Assembly (NCBI GenBank): GCA_018672145.1
Contig: JABHGH010000071.1
Span: 1-23,853, forward strand
From: Flavobacteriaceae bacterium
GTDB taxonomy: Bacteria > Bacteroidota > Bacteroidia > Flavobacteriales > Flavobacteriaceae
DNA: 23,853 nucleotides
Reading direction: 5' to 3'
The position numbers and the translations under genes are program-made. The notes below the pieces were generated by a model that saw only the letters and a list, made by a program, of their open reading frames with translations, was not told the DNA's origin and searched no databases. Positions 7,927 through 16,030 of the stretch are shown one piece after another (positions within the stretch are counted from its first letter, which is position 1; each line of letters starts with the position of its first letter).

Positions 7927-8544
7927 GTGAAAACCATACACAGTTACTTTCCCGACCTAAACGATCTGCAACAACAACAATTGCAGCAGCTTCACGGCGT
8001 ATATGCAGATTGGAATCAGAAAATCAATGTGATTTCACGAAAGGATATAGATGCGCTCTATGAGCGCCATGTGCTCCATTCTTTGGCGATTGGGAAAGTG
8101 ATTGATTTTCAACCCGGCACAAAGGTCTTAGATGTTGGTACAGGAGGCGGATTTCCAGGTATACCTCTAGCCATATTGTTTCCAGAAACTTCTTTTCATT
8201 TAGTGGATTCAATACGTAAAAAAATAAGTGTTGTCAACGAAGTTTCTACTGCTATTGGACTGACCAACGTTAAAGCAACCCATCAGCGTGCGGAGGAAGT
8301 AAAAGGCCGTTTTGATTTTGTTGTTTCTCGAGCGGTTACTCAAATGCCAACATTTGTCAGTTGGGTCAAGAAAAAAATCAATAAAACCAACCGCCATCAA
8401 GTTCGCAATGGTATACTTGCTCTTAAAGGAGGGGATTTGACCAATGAGTTACAGTCATTCTCAAAGGCCAAGTGTTATCCCATATCTTCCTTTTTCAAAG
8501 AAGATTTTTTTGCAACAAAGTTTGTTGTTCACCTACCGCTTTAA
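7927..8544 (+). CDS. rsmG: RsmG (GidB), 16S rRNA m7G527 methyltransferase
   Basis: Cytoplasmic class I SAM methyltransferase, 205 residues, which methylates N7 of G527 of 16S rRNA. Family features: YADWNQKINVISRKD (26-40), ERHVLHSLAIG (46-56), the SAM loop VLDVGTGGGFPGIPLAI (67-83), HLVDSIRKK and VVSRAV. The start is a GTG; an in-frame stop at 7912-7914 excludes anything longer, and no in-frame ATG lies close downstream. A Gln-rich stretch (QQQQLQQL, 15-22) is unusual but near the N-terminus and probably harmless. The gene stands alone on this strand. Its TAA overlaps the stop of the convergent pruA within the tetranucleotide TTAA. Confidence 0.95.
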   Translation: MKTIHSYFPDLNDLQQQQLQQLHGVYADWNQKINVISRKDIDALYERHVLHSLAIGKVIDFQPGTKVLDVGTGGGFPGIPLAILFPETSFHLVDSIRKKISVVNEVSTAIGLTNVKATHQRAEEVKGRFDFVVSRAVTQMPTFVSWVKKKINKTNRHQVRNGILALKGGDLTNELQSFSKAKCYPISSFFKEDFFATKFVVHLPL

Positions 8545-10166
8545 CCCATATGTGGGTAGCGATAGTCTTTGGCTGGCACCATGGTTTCTTTGATCAATCG
8601 AGGAGACACCCAGCGAAGCAGGTTTTGCATCGACCCTGCCTTGTCGTTGGTTCCTGATGCTCTCGCACCTCCAAAAGGCTGTTGGCCAACGACTGCGCCA
8701 CTTGGCTTGTCATTGATATAGAAATTTCCTGCAGCATTGACCAAACGCTTACTGGCTTCTTCAATAACGTAACGATCTTGAGCAATGACAGCACCTGTGA
8801 GCCCATATATAGATGTGCTATCAACCAAATCAATGGTTTCGTCCCATTTTTCATCATCATATACATGAATGGTTACGACTGGACCAAAGAGCTCTGTTTC
8901 CATTGTTGTGTACTTTGGATTTGTGGTTTGCAGTACAGTTGGCGAAACAAAATATCCTTTGGATTTGTCATAAGTACCACCAACAAGGACTTCGACATCG
9001 TTGTCTTTTTTGGCTTGGTCAATATAAGACACCAACTTGTCAAATGATCCCTCATGAATCACTGCGGTTATAAAATGGCTCATATCTTCAGGTGAACCCA
9101 TTGTGAAGGACTTCACATTAGCGACAACTTTATCAATGATGTCTTGCGCGGTTGATTTTGGCAAGTAGATACGCGAAGCAGCAGAGCATTTTTGACCTTG
9201 GTATTCAAAAGCACCACGAGTGATAGCTGTTGCTACCACATCGATATCTGCTGTTGGGTGTGCGAGGATAAAGTCTTTACCGCCTGTTTCTCCGACGATT
9301 CTTGGATAGGTTTTGTAGTTTTTGATGTTTTGCCCAATTTTTTGCCACAGTTCTTGAAAGACAAAAGTCGAACCAGTAAAATGTAGGCCTGCAAAAGCGG
9401 GGTGCTTTAGAACGATGTCGGTAATCATTTCTGGATCACCAGAAACCAAAGTGATTACTCCATCAGGCAATCCAGCTTCTTTAAAAATATCCATAATGAT
9501 TTTTGCCGTGTACATTTGGTGATCGCTGGGCTTCCACACCACCACGTTGCCCATCATAGCCATACAAGAGGTCAGATTAATTGCTATGGCCGTAAAGTTA
9601 AAAGGAGTCACAGCATACGTAAATCCCTCAAGAGGACGATGTTCGATGCGATTAAAAACGCCGTTTCCAGGAGCGGGTTGTTGTTGATAAATGTCTGAAG
9701 CAAATGCGGCGTTGAATTTTAAGAAATCAACGGATTCGCAGGTCGCGTCAATTTCTGCTTGAAATATATTTTTGGATTGATTGATCATTGTACCTGCGTT
9801 GATCATTGCTCTATAAGGACCAGCGATCAAATCAGCTGCTTTAATAAAAATGGAAATGCGGTGTTCCCACGACATTGCTGCCCATTCTTTTTTTGCTGTT
9901 AAGGCGTTGTCAATGGCACGTTTGACGTGCTCTGGCTTTGCAACACTATAGGAGCCAACTATATGCTGGTGATCATGCGGAGGACGAATGGGGCGAGTTT
10001 CATTTGTATACACTTCTTCGTCTCCTAAATAGAGAGGCACACGCATTTGGGTGTTGAACATCTTTTTGTAAGCGTCGTGTACTGCGGTACGTTCTGGCGA
10101 GCCAGGTCGGTACTCATGAGTGATTTCGTTCAGTGGAGTATCTACAGTGAAAAATCCGTATGGCAT
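8541..10166 (-). CDS. pruA: L-glutamate gamma-semialdehyde (1-pyrroline-5-carboxylate) dehydrogenase
   Basis: A 541-residue NAD-dependent aldehyde dehydrogenase of the single-function P5CDH type. It oxidises glutamate semialdehyde to glutamate, the second step of proline breakdown. Catalytic Cys327 lies in EYQGQKCSAASR, general-base Glu293 in VGETGGKD, and the stabilising Asn190 in TPFNFTA; PFGGARASGTND near the C-terminus is typical. There is no proline dehydrogenase domain, so proline oxidation must be encoded elsewhere. It follows apaG by 51 bases but has its own promoter there, overlapped by a 10-bp inverted repeat, suggesting separate control. The C-terminal stop overlaps the rsmG stop by four bases. 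Confidence 0.95.
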   Translation of the reverse strand: MPYGFFTVDTPLNEITHEYRPGSPERTAVHDAYKKMFNTQMRVPLYLGDEEVYTNETRPIRPPHDHQHIVGSYSVAKPEHVKRAIDNALTAKKEWAAMSWEHRISIFIKAADLIAGPYRAMINAGTMINQSKNIFQAEIDATCESVDFLKFNAAFASDIYQQQPAPGNGVFNRIEHRPLEGFTYAVTPFNFTAIAINLTSCMAMMGNVVVWKPSDHQMYTAKIIMDIFKEAGLPDGVITLVSGDPEMITDIVLKHPAFAGLHFTGSTFVFQELWQKIGQNIKNYKTYPRIVGETGGKDFILAHPTADIDVVATAITRGAFEYQGQKCSAASRIYLPKSTAQDIIDKVVANVKSFTMGSPEDMSHFITAVIHEGSFDKLVSYIDQAKKDNDVEVLVGGTYDKSKGYFVSPTVLQTTNPKYTTMETELFGPVVTIHVYDDEKWDETIDLVDSTSIYGLTGAVIAQDRYVIEEASKRLVNAAGNFYINDKPSGAVVGQQPFGGARASGTNDKAGSMQNLLRWVSPRLIKETMVPAKDYRYPHMG

Positions 10167-10187
10167 GATAAATCAGTTTTGGTTATT

Positions 10188-10211
10188 TAACAAATTTAGT
10201 AAAATTTGTTA
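10188..10211. repeat. Perfect inverted repeat overlapping the pruA promoter
   Basis: Arms TAACAAATTT and AAATTTGTTA, 10 bp each, around the 4-base centre AGTA. It lies between the apaG stop and the pruA start and contains the predicted pruA -7 element. The symmetry suits a dimeric DNA-binding regulator. Because all but two base pairs per arm are A-T and no U-run follows, it is a poor intrinsic terminator for apaG, though a weak one is not excluded. Confidence 0.6.
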
Positions 10212-10221
10212 TAAAAATCAA
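10191..10221 (-). promoter_or_regulatory. Promoter of pruA
   Basis: Minus strand: TTG (10221-10219), 20-base spacer, TAAATTTG (10198-10191), matching the Bacteroidota TTG / TAnnTTTG pattern. The pruA ATG starts 24 bases downstream. The -33 element reaches into the last codon of apaG. Confidence 0.62.
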
Positions 10222-10604
10222 TTCATGGCAAAAGCAGGACTCAGCCTAAACTTAGGAATATAGACTCTAAATTTTCTAGCAGTCGCAAGATTGATGAAAT
10301 TATAATGCCCAACCATAGCGCCAAGAGAAGAAGAAATTAAGCACATCGAGCTGTATGTGTAGGACTTTCCAGGTTGAATGATTGGTTTTTTTCCAACAAC
10401 ACCTTCTCCGTAGATTATGCTTTTTGGTCGTAATGAATCAAAAATATTCCAATGCCTGGACTGTAGCTGTACCAATTCTTCCCCTTGATTTTCAATCGTT
10501 ACTTCATAGGCATAGGAATAGTTGAGCTTGTAATTTTTGAAGTAGGTTCCTTCAAAAAACACTTTAACAGAAACACGAATCCCACGGGTAAGTAATTGTA
10601 CCAT
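10218..10604 (-). CDS. apaG: ApaG domain protein (Co2+/Mg2+ efflux-associated)
   Basis: A 128-residue single-domain cytoplasmic protein with an immunoglobulin-like beta sandwich. Family stretches: RGIRVSVKVFFEG (7-19), YAYEVTIENQGEELVQLQSRHWNIFD, EGVVGKKPIIQPGKSYTYSS and a glycine-containing turn before a YNF segment (GAMVGHYNF). ApaG proteins were linked genetically to Co2+ resistance and Mg2+ efflux, but their biochemical role is still unsettled. Length matches the family (about 125 residues). It lies 36 bases after the DUF5103 gene, and pruA follows. A TAnnTTTG box immediately upstream could give it its own promoter. Confidence 0.92.
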   Translation of the reverse strand: MVQLLTRGIRVSVKVFFEGTYFKNYKLNYSYAYEVTIENQGEELVQLQSRHWNIFDSLRPKSIIYGEGVVGKKPIIQPGKSYTYSSMCLISSSLGAMVGHYNFINLATARKFRVYIPKFRLSPAFAMN

Positions 10605-10616
10605 AATGCTAAGTTA

Positions 10617-10624
10617 CAAAACTA
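10617..10624 (-). promoter_or_regulatory. Possible -7 promoter element of apaG
   Basis: TAGTTTTG on the minus strand fits TAnnTTTG, 12 bases before the apaG ATG, in the 36-base gap after the plug gene. No TTG at -33 was found, so the element may be chance. Confidence 0.38.
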
Positions 10625-10640
10625 AGTTTGAATCATATTT

Positions 10641-11882
10641 TTAGTTTTGGATTTGTGTAGAATTTCCAATTCCTACGCCAACCAAGCGATCGTAACGTTC
10701 TCCAAACTTTCTAAAATAGACGAGAGCCAGATAGTCGTTTTCGGTTTCCCAGTGGCTTCCGCTTACTGCATTTTCCAGCAATTCACCTGTTGGGGCTGTC
10801 GTAATGAATTTGTAGTTATAAATACCTTGCTTGAGTGGAATTGTGACATGATACAGCTTGTCGGTTGGTGAATAAACAAGCTGATGGCTTTCTTGGGGTT
10901 GGTTATTGTTGAACATTCCACTAACATAAAAGCCATATCCCCTTGCTGAGGTACGCAAGCTAAATGTCACTAGCGTGTAATCGGCATCTATATTTGGGTT
11001 GTAACCCTCTGTGGTTTGGACGCTAAAATTTCCGTTAATATCAGGAGCATAGGTGTAAACATTTTCGTTGCGTACAAAATTTGGATAGAGTATAGTTTGG
11101 TATAATTCATCGCGTCTAATGAAGGCAACATTTCCACCAGTAGAACGTTGATCTTTTGTGTCAAAAAAGAAGTACTCATTCCCACCCTCAAACAACAACG
11201 CATCGCTATATTCGTAGCGCAAAGTTTGGTTCATAATATAATCTGGTTTTGTCAGTTTTTTAGCAGATGCCCATTTGTAGTTTTGAAGAACCCAAACTAA
11301 AATCTCTTCTTCAGGCTGCCGAGCGTTTAGGTTGTTGGTTCGTACGCCAATTTCGACTCTTTGCGTTGTGTCAATTCCGTCAAGAGATCGCAATCTAAAC
11401 ACACCAACTTGCACGTTGGCATTTTTTTCAAAAACCACAAAGCGACGACTGAAAACAAGTTTATTGCTCTCATCGTGAATGCTGATAAGGTAATTGCCGC
11501 TTTTGACAATTCTTGTGTCTCTGTTTGGAAGGGTTAATGTATAATGGGTATAGCCTTGAAGCGTTGCAGACGAATTACTCATTGTACGAATGCGAATGTC
11601 ATCAAAGCCGTCAAGGTATTCTGATTTGAAAAGGTCAGTAGGCGACCAATCACTATTGGCATGTTGAATCGTGTAGTAGTAATAGGCTTCATTTGCATTG
11701 AGATCATCAAAGCGAAGTGTGAAAGCTTTTCCTAGTTCGACAATGGGAATGTTCTCCATTTCCTGTTCTGCGTGAATGATAACAGTATTGATGTGGTCGG
11801 GAGGAGGTTTCTCTTCTAAAACTTGCCCAAAAAACAGACACGGTATGAAGAACAAAAAATATGTTTGTTTAACTTTTATCAA
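10641..11882 (-). CDS. DUF5103 protein, type IX secretion 'plug' domain
   Basis: A 413-residue secreted/periplasmic protein with a signal peptide (hydrophobic YFLFFIPCLFF, probable cleavage after GQ at 20). The body is beta-rich with the DUF5103 look: TVIIHAEQEMENIPIVELG, FDDLNANEAYYYYTIQHAN.W, YTLTLPN, RRFVVFE and a C-terminal segment GIYNYKFITTAPTG. In the Flavobacterium type IX translocon a protein with this domain plugs the periplasmic side of the SprA pore; function here is inferred from the family. The start is a TTG: no in-frame ATG or GTG lies upstream, and the first internal ATG would remove the signal peptide. It is divergent from nqrA and precedes apaG. Confidence 0.82.
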   Translation of the reverse strand: MIKVKQTYFLFFIPCLFFGQVLEEKPPPDHINTVIIHAEQEMENIPIVELGKAFTLRFDDLNANEAYYYYTIQHANSDWSPTDLFKSEYLDGFDDIRIRTMSNSSATLQGYTHYTLTLPNRDTRIVKSGNYLISIHDESNKLVFSRRFVVFEKNANVQVGVFRLRSLDGIDTTQRVEIGVRTNNLNARQPEEEILVWVLQNYKWASAKKLTKPDYIMNQTLRYEYSDALLFEGGNEYFFFDTKDQRSTGGNVAFIRRDELYQTILYPNFVRNENVYTYAPDINGNFSVQTTEGYNPNIDADYTLVTFSLRTSARGYGFYVSGMFNNNQPQESHQLVYSPTDKLYHVTIPLKQGIYNYKFITTAPTGELLENAVSGSHWETENDYLALVYFRKFGERYDRLVGVGIGNSTQIQN

Positions 11883-11906
11883 TGTGTAATAATTATAATC
11901 TTTGGC

Positions 11907-11914
11907 TAAAGATA
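11907..11914 (-). promoter_or_regulatory. Possible -7 element of the plug gene
   Basis: TATCTTTA on the minus strand matches TAnnTTTG in all but the last base, 24 bases before the TTG start. No clear -33 element. It lies in the 193-base divergent gap to nqrA, the longest clean intergenic stretch together with the one before rsmG; nothing else was recognised in it. Confidence 0.35.
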
Positions 11915-12044
11915 CCGAAAAACAGATATGAATTGACGAGCTGTTTAGATGTTTGAAAATTCATGCGTTAAACAAATTATTTGGAATTGATATAAATAAG
12001 AATAAAAAGGAGTCGTAACCTTTTTTTAAGCGCTTTGAACTAAG

Positions 12045-12052
12045 TAAATTTG
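12045..12052 (+). promoter_or_regulatory. Promoter -7 element of the nqr operon
   Basis: TAAATTTG fits the Bacteroidota -7 consensus and lies 23 bases before the nqrA ATG. About 19 bases upstream there is a run of T (12021-12027) that may serve as the -33 element. No other promoter was seen within the operon. Confidence 0.55.
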
Positions 12053-12075
12053 CGATCCAAAATAGGATTAAAATC

Positions 12076-13428
12076 ATGTCTACTGACATCAAGACTCGTA
12101 GAGGTCTTACACTTAATTTAAAGGGCGCAGCCTCCAACGTTTTTAAAGCTGCACCATCATCTTCTAAATTTGCCATTAAGCCCACTGACTTTCATGGCGT
12201 TTTCCCTAAACTTGTGTGTAAGGAAGGCGATAAAGTGAAAGCTGGACAGCCGTTGTTTTATTCCAAATATCAGGATAGCATTCAATTTGTGTCGCCTGTA
12301 AGTGGAACATTAACCGCTGTCAAGCGAGGTGCAAAACGAAAGGTATTGGAGCTTAGTCTTACAGCAGATGAAAAACAGCAATCTGTGAAGCACAAATTAC
12401 CTTCACTAGAAAAAATCACCTCGGATGAGGTAAAGTCTCTGTTACTATCTTCAGGTAATTGGCCTTTTATCAAGCAGCGTCCGTATGATTTGGTTGCTGA
12501 TCCAAATGCACAGCCAAAAGCTATTTTTATTAGTGCCTACGCAACAGCACCACTAGCAGCTCGTTTAGACGTTGTGTTAGAAGGGCAACAAGACGCATTT
12601 CAAACTGGTATTAATATGCTTGCCAAACTCGTGCCTTGTGTTCACCTGAGTATAGGGGCAGAAGAAGAGACCTTGCTTGCACAAACTGAGAATTGTATTA
12701 TACATCGCGTTAAAGGGCCACACCCTGTAGGTAATGTTGGTGTGCAAATTCATCATGTTGACCCAATTAATGCTGGTGAAGTGGCTTGGGTTGTTGGTGC
12801 TGAAGATGTTGCCAATATTGGCCGTTTTTTTCAAATAGGCAAATTTGACGCTTCCAGAACGCTTGCAGTTGCAGGTCACCCAGTATCGACACCTTGTTAT
12901 TTCAAAACAATGATAGGTGCTGCGTTATTGCCATTACTAAAAGATGTTGGTGTTGAAAACACTGCGACATTACGTGTAATTAACGGCGACGTTCTTTCTG
13001 GAACAGAAACATCTGCCGATAGTTATGTAGGCTACTACAACAATACATTGTCAGTTTTGCCAGAGGGAAATCGCTACCGAATGTTTGGTTGGCTCCCTTT
13101 TGTTGGGCCAAAGCTTCACAGTATGTCAAACACTTCTCTTTCATGGCTATTTCCAAAAAGAGTTTATTCTCCTGATACAAATCTGAACGGCGAAGAGAGA
13201 GCACTTGTTGTCACTGGTGAAATGGAGCGTGTATTTCCCATGGACATCTTTCCTATGCAACTTTTAAAAGCTTGCATGGCAAACGATATTGAGAAAATGG
13301 AACAACTTGGCATCTATGAGGTTGCTCCGGAAGATTTTGCTTTAATCGATTATACGAGTTCTTCTAAAATTGAAGCACAAGCTATTATTCGTGAAGCACT
13401 AGATTTAATGTATAAAGAAGTAGGTTAA
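12076..13428 (+). CDS. nqrA: Na+-translocating NADH:quinone reductase subunit A
   Basis: A 450-residue cytoplasmic subunit of the Na+-pumping NADH:quinone oxidoreductase. It has the expected N-terminal barrel-sandwich part (GLTLNLKGAAS, FHGVFPKLVCKEGDKVKAGQPLF, SPVSGTL), followed by the Rossmann-like middle and the C-terminal region (GEMERVFPMDIFPMQLLKAC). Length matches the family. NqrA contacts NqrB and contributes to the quinone/inhibitor site; it carries no cofactor of its own. First gene of the operon, with nqrB following after 4 bases. The N-terminal sandwich resembles RnfC, but the gene order and the absence of ferredoxin-type cysteine motifs point to Nqr. Confidence 0.96.
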   Translation: MSTDIKTRRGLTLNLKGAASNVFKAAPSSSKFAIKPTDFHGVFPKLVCKEGDKVKAGQPLFYSKYQDSIQFVSPVSGTLTAVKRGAKRKVLELSLTADEKQQSVKHKLPSLEKITSDEVKSLLLSSGNWPFIKQRPYDLVADPNAQPKAIFISAYATAPLAARLDVVLEGQQDAFQTGINMLAKLVPCVHLSIGAEEETLLAQTENCIIHRVKGPHPVGNVGVQIHHVDPINAGEVAWVVGAEDVANIGRFFQIGKFDASRTLAVAGHPVSTPCYFKTMIGAALLPLLKDVGVENTATLRVINGDVLSGTETSADSYVGYYNNTLSVLPEGNRYRMFGWLPFVGPKLHSMSNTSLSWLFPKRVYSPDTNLNGEERALVVTGEMERVFPMDIFPMQLLKACMANDIEKMEQLGIYEVAPEDFALIDYTSSSKIEAQAIIREALDLMYKEVG

Positions 13429-13432
13429 TACA

Positions 13433-14593
13433 ATGATCATGAAGTTAAGAAAACAAATTGACCAATTAAAAAAACCATTTGCAAAAGGGTCCAAGCTTGA
13501 ACGTTTTGCGCCAGCAGTAAACGCATTCGACACCTTTTTGTTTGTACCAAATCACACAACCAAAAAAGGAGCACACATTCGCGACGCTGTTGACTTGAAA
13601 CGTACAATGGTGACGGTTATCATTGCTCTTATTCCTGCATTGATTTATGGGATATACAACACAGGATATCAATACTTTATACAAACGGGAGAGACGTTTA
13701 CTTTTTTAGATGCCTTTTTACACGGGTCATTCAAAATTTTACCGATGATTGCGGTTTCCTATGGTGTTGGATTAGCGATTGAATTTGCTTTTGCGGTCTA
13801 TCGTGGTCATGAGGTCAATGAGGGATACTTAGTCACGGGATTACTTATCCCTATGATTATGCCAGTTGATATTCCATTATGGATGGTCGGCTTGTCAGTG
13901 GCCTTTGCGGTTCTGATTGCCAAAGAAGCATTTGGAGGAACTGGAATGAATATATTAAATCCTGCGCTTACGGCACGTGCCTTTGCTTTTTTTGCCTACC
14001 CAACATATATGTCTGGAAACAAAGTGTGGGTCTCGGAAGCAAGCACAGTTGATGGCGTTTCGGGAGAAACAATTTTAGGTACACTCGCCTCAGGCATCCC
14101 TGTTGATTACACTATGTTTGAAATGTTTAGTGGTGCTATTCCAGGATCGATTGCGGAAACCTCAACGCTGTGGGTTCTTGTTGGTGCAGCCATTTTAATT
14201 TTTACGGGTGTGGGAAGTTGGCGCATTATGCTTGGCGGAGTCCTTGGCGCAGCTGGTATGGGTTTCTTGTTTAACCTATGGGGTGCCAATGCATTAATGC
14301 AATTTGATTGGCTCAACCACATGATCGTTGGTGGGTTTGCTTTTGGAATTGTTTTTATGGCAACTGACCCAGTTTCAGCCGCTCAAACGCAACGCGGAAA
14401 ATGGATTTATGGGGTTCTTGTTGGGATTCTATGTATTCTTATTCGAATATTTAATCCTGCCTATCCAGAGGGTGTGATGCTCGCTATATTGCTTATGAAT
14501 GTCTTTGCACCGACAATCGATCACTATGTGGTACAAGCCAACGTGAGCAGAAGATTGAAAAGAAAACAAAGCACAAACTTTCAAACAGCTTAA
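13433..14593 (+). CDS. nqrB: Na+-translocating NADH:quinone reductase subunit B
   Basis: A 386-residue membrane subunit with about ten helices that carries covalent FMN and forms much of the Na+ channel and quinone site. Typical segments are LIPALIYGIYNTGYQ, GGTGMNILNPALTARAFAF, FMATDPVSAAQT and LMNVFAPTIDH. The flavin-attachment motif should be D-x-x-S-G-A-T; here it is DGVSGET (Asp207 to Thr213), so the acceptor Thr is kept but the conserved Ala is Glu. Two in-frame ATGs (13433 and 13439) are possible starts. The gene lies 4 bases after nqrA and 2 before nqrC. ApbE, encoded at the operon's end, would attach the FMN. Confidence 0.96.
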   Translation: MIMKLRKQIDQLKKPFAKGSKLERFAPAVNAFDTFLFVPNHTTKKGAHIRDAVDLKRTMVTVIIALIPALIYGIYNTGYQYFIQTGETFTFLDAFLHGSFKILPMIAVSYGVGLAIEFAFAVYRGHEVNEGYLVTGLLIPMIMPVDIPLWMVGLSVAFAVLIAKEAFGGTGMNILNPALTARAFAFFAYPTYMSGNKVWVSEASTVDGVSGETILGTLASGIPVDYTMFEMFSGAIPGSIAETSTLWVLVGAAILIFTGVGSWRIMLGGVLGAAGMGFLFNLWGANALMQFDWLNHMIVGGFAFGIVFMATDPVSAAQTQRGKWIYGVLVGILCILIRIFNPAYPEGVMLAILLMNVFAPTIDHYVVQANVSRRLKRKQSTNFQTA

Positions 14594-14595
14594 TT

Positions 14596-15336
14596 ATGAA
14601 TAGAGATTCTAATGCTTATACTTTTGGATTCGCTGCTGCTATGGTGGTGGTGGTTGCCTCTGTGTTGGCTTTTACAGCGAGTTCGCTCAAAGATCTTCAA
14701 CAAGACAATGTCCGTAAAGAAAAAATGCAAAACATACTCGCTACAATTGGGATAGAAACCGATCGTGAGGGTGCAGAAGTACTCTTCAATAAGTACATTG
14801 TTTCACAGCTTGCCTTGCGCAACGATGGAACAGTCGATGAGAGTGTTGACCCTTTTTCAGGAATCAAACTCGCATTGGAGTTAAAGAAAAATGAGAACGA
14901 ACAGCGATTTCCTCTCTACCTAGCAGATGTAGAGGAAGATTCTTATTACATCATACCACTACGTGGGTCTGGCCTATGGGATGCTATTTGGGGCTATATT
15001 GCTTTAGAGTCAGACCGCACAACCATCAAAGGAGCCGTTTTTGATCACAAAGCTGAGACTGCTGGCTTAGGTGCAGAAATCACCCAACAGTGGTTTATGA
15101 ACCGTTTTGTTGGCGAAAAAGTATTTGCTGCCGATGGAAGCTTAAAAGGGATTTTAGTTTCTAAAACAAACAATGACCCTAAGGATCTCGACAAAGACGA
15201 TCATGAAGTCGATGCGATTTCAGGGGCAACCATTACAGGGGACGGAGTATCAGACATGATCTATGAGCGTCTGACACATTACCAATCCTATCTAACCAAA
15301 AACGAAACAACGGCAGCTGTTGCTGTAAATGAGTAA
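14596..15336 (+). CDS. nqrC: Na+-translocating NADH:quinone reductase subunit C
   Basis: A 246-residue subunit with one N-terminal membrane helix (about 9-29) and a periplasmic FMN-binding domain. The flavinylation motif is canonical: DAISGATITGDGV, with FMN acceptor Thr212. Other family stretches are YIIPLRGSGLWDAIWGYIAL, AETAGLGAEI and WF. It receives electrons from the NqrD/E cluster and passes them to FMN of NqrB. Its export and modification depend on ApbE, which is encoded downstream. The C-terminal tail after the FMN domain is short. The next gene nqrD either overlaps by 8 bases or starts 4 bases later. Confidence 0.96.
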   Translation: MNRDSNAYTFGFAAAMVVVVASVLAFTASSLKDLQQDNVRKEKMQNILATIGIETDREGAEVLFNKYIVSQLALRNDGTVDESVDPFSGIKLALELKKNENEQRFPLYLADVEEDSYYIIPLRGSGLWDAIWGYIALESDRTTIKGAVFDHKAETAGLGAEITQQWFMNRFVGEKVFAADGSLKGILVSKTNNDPKDLDKDDHEVDAISGATITGDGVSDMIYERLTHYQSYLTKNETTAAVAVNE

Positions 15337-15340
15337 TATT

Positions 15341-16027
15341 ATGTCAAACAAAAAAACAAACAAACCTCTCGTTCTTTTTGTCGCCAAAGAGAAAGAGTCC
15401 TTGTTTTCTAAAAAGAACCGGGCTTTGCTCACTGATCCTTTGGACGACAACAACCCAATTACCGTTCAGGTTTTGGGGATTTGTTCCGCATTAGCGATTA
15501 CTGTACAGCTCGAACCCGCCGTGGTAATGACCATTTCAGTAATTGCCGTGATGGGAGCAAGTAACATGATTGTCTCCTTACTCCGAAACTTGATTCCAAA
15601 CCGAATCCGAATTATTGTTCAATTGGTTGTTGTCGCATCTATGGTAATTCTTGTCGATCAAATTTTACGTGCATACGCTTATGATGTGAGTAAACAGCTA
15701 TCGATTTTCATTGGATTGATCATCACCAACTGTATAGTAATGGGTCGTCTTGAGGCCTTTGCTCTTGGCAATGGCGTGTGGAAATCTTTGTTGGATGGAG
15801 TAGGAAATGCCGCTGGATATGGATTTATGCTCATTTTAGTTGCATTTTTCAGAGAACTTTTTGGATCTGGAAAGCTCTATGGTTTTCAAATTATCCCAGA
15901 GTCTTTCTACGAAATGGGGTATGTAAATAACGGATTCATGTTGCTCTCTCCAATGGCCTTGGTCACTGTGGGAGTGATTATTTGGCTGCAACGTGCTCGT
16001 AATCGTAAACTAATAGAAAAAGGATAA
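15341..16027 (+). CDS. nqrD: Na+-translocating NADH:quinone reductase subunit D
   Basis: A six-helix membrane subunit, 228 residues from the chosen ATG. NqrD and NqrE are inverted-topology homologues that hold an intramembrane [2Fe-2S] cluster between them; the two expected cysteines are visible in QVLGICSALA and IGLIITNCIVMG. The motif LLTDPLDDNNPITVQ marks the N-terminus. An ATG at 15329 would overlap nqrC by 8 bases and add MSNI; the later ATG keeps the 2-5 base spacing typical of this operon, so it is preferred. The N-terminal extension (about 25 residues before LFSKKN) is a little longer than in many relatives. Confidence 0.95.
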   Translation: MSNKKTNKPLVLFVAKEKESLFSKKNRALLTDPLDDNNPITVQVLGICSALAITVQLEPAVVMTISVIAVMGASNMIVSLLRNLIPNRIRIIVQLVVVASMVILVDQILRAYAYDVSKQLSIFIGLIITNCIVMGRLEAFALGNGVWKSLLDGVGNAAGYGFMLILVAFFRELFGSGKLYGFQIIPESFYEMGYVNNGFMLLSPMALVTVGVIIWLQRARNRKLIEKG

Positions 16028-16030
16028 ATC

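Noticed and set aside
7966..7986. CTGCAA ... TTGCAG inverted repeat with CAA repeats at the start of rsmG
   Set aside because: It is explained by Gln/Leu codons of a Gln-rich N-terminus; a 6-bp stem is likely chance.
8544..8557. Small hairpin ACCCA-TATG-TGGGT right after the rsmG stop, a possible terminator
   Set aside because: The stem is only 5 bp with no following T-run, and it lies in the last codons of pruA; too weak to call.
8682..9073. Two plus-strand ORFs of 121 and 86 residues opposite pruA
   Set aside because: Cys/Trp/His-rich shadow translations of a conserved dehydrogenase gene, without promoter or family motif.
12577..12879. Minus-strand ORF of 100 residues inside nqrA
   Set aside because: Antisense shadow of a conserved gene with no start signal or motif.
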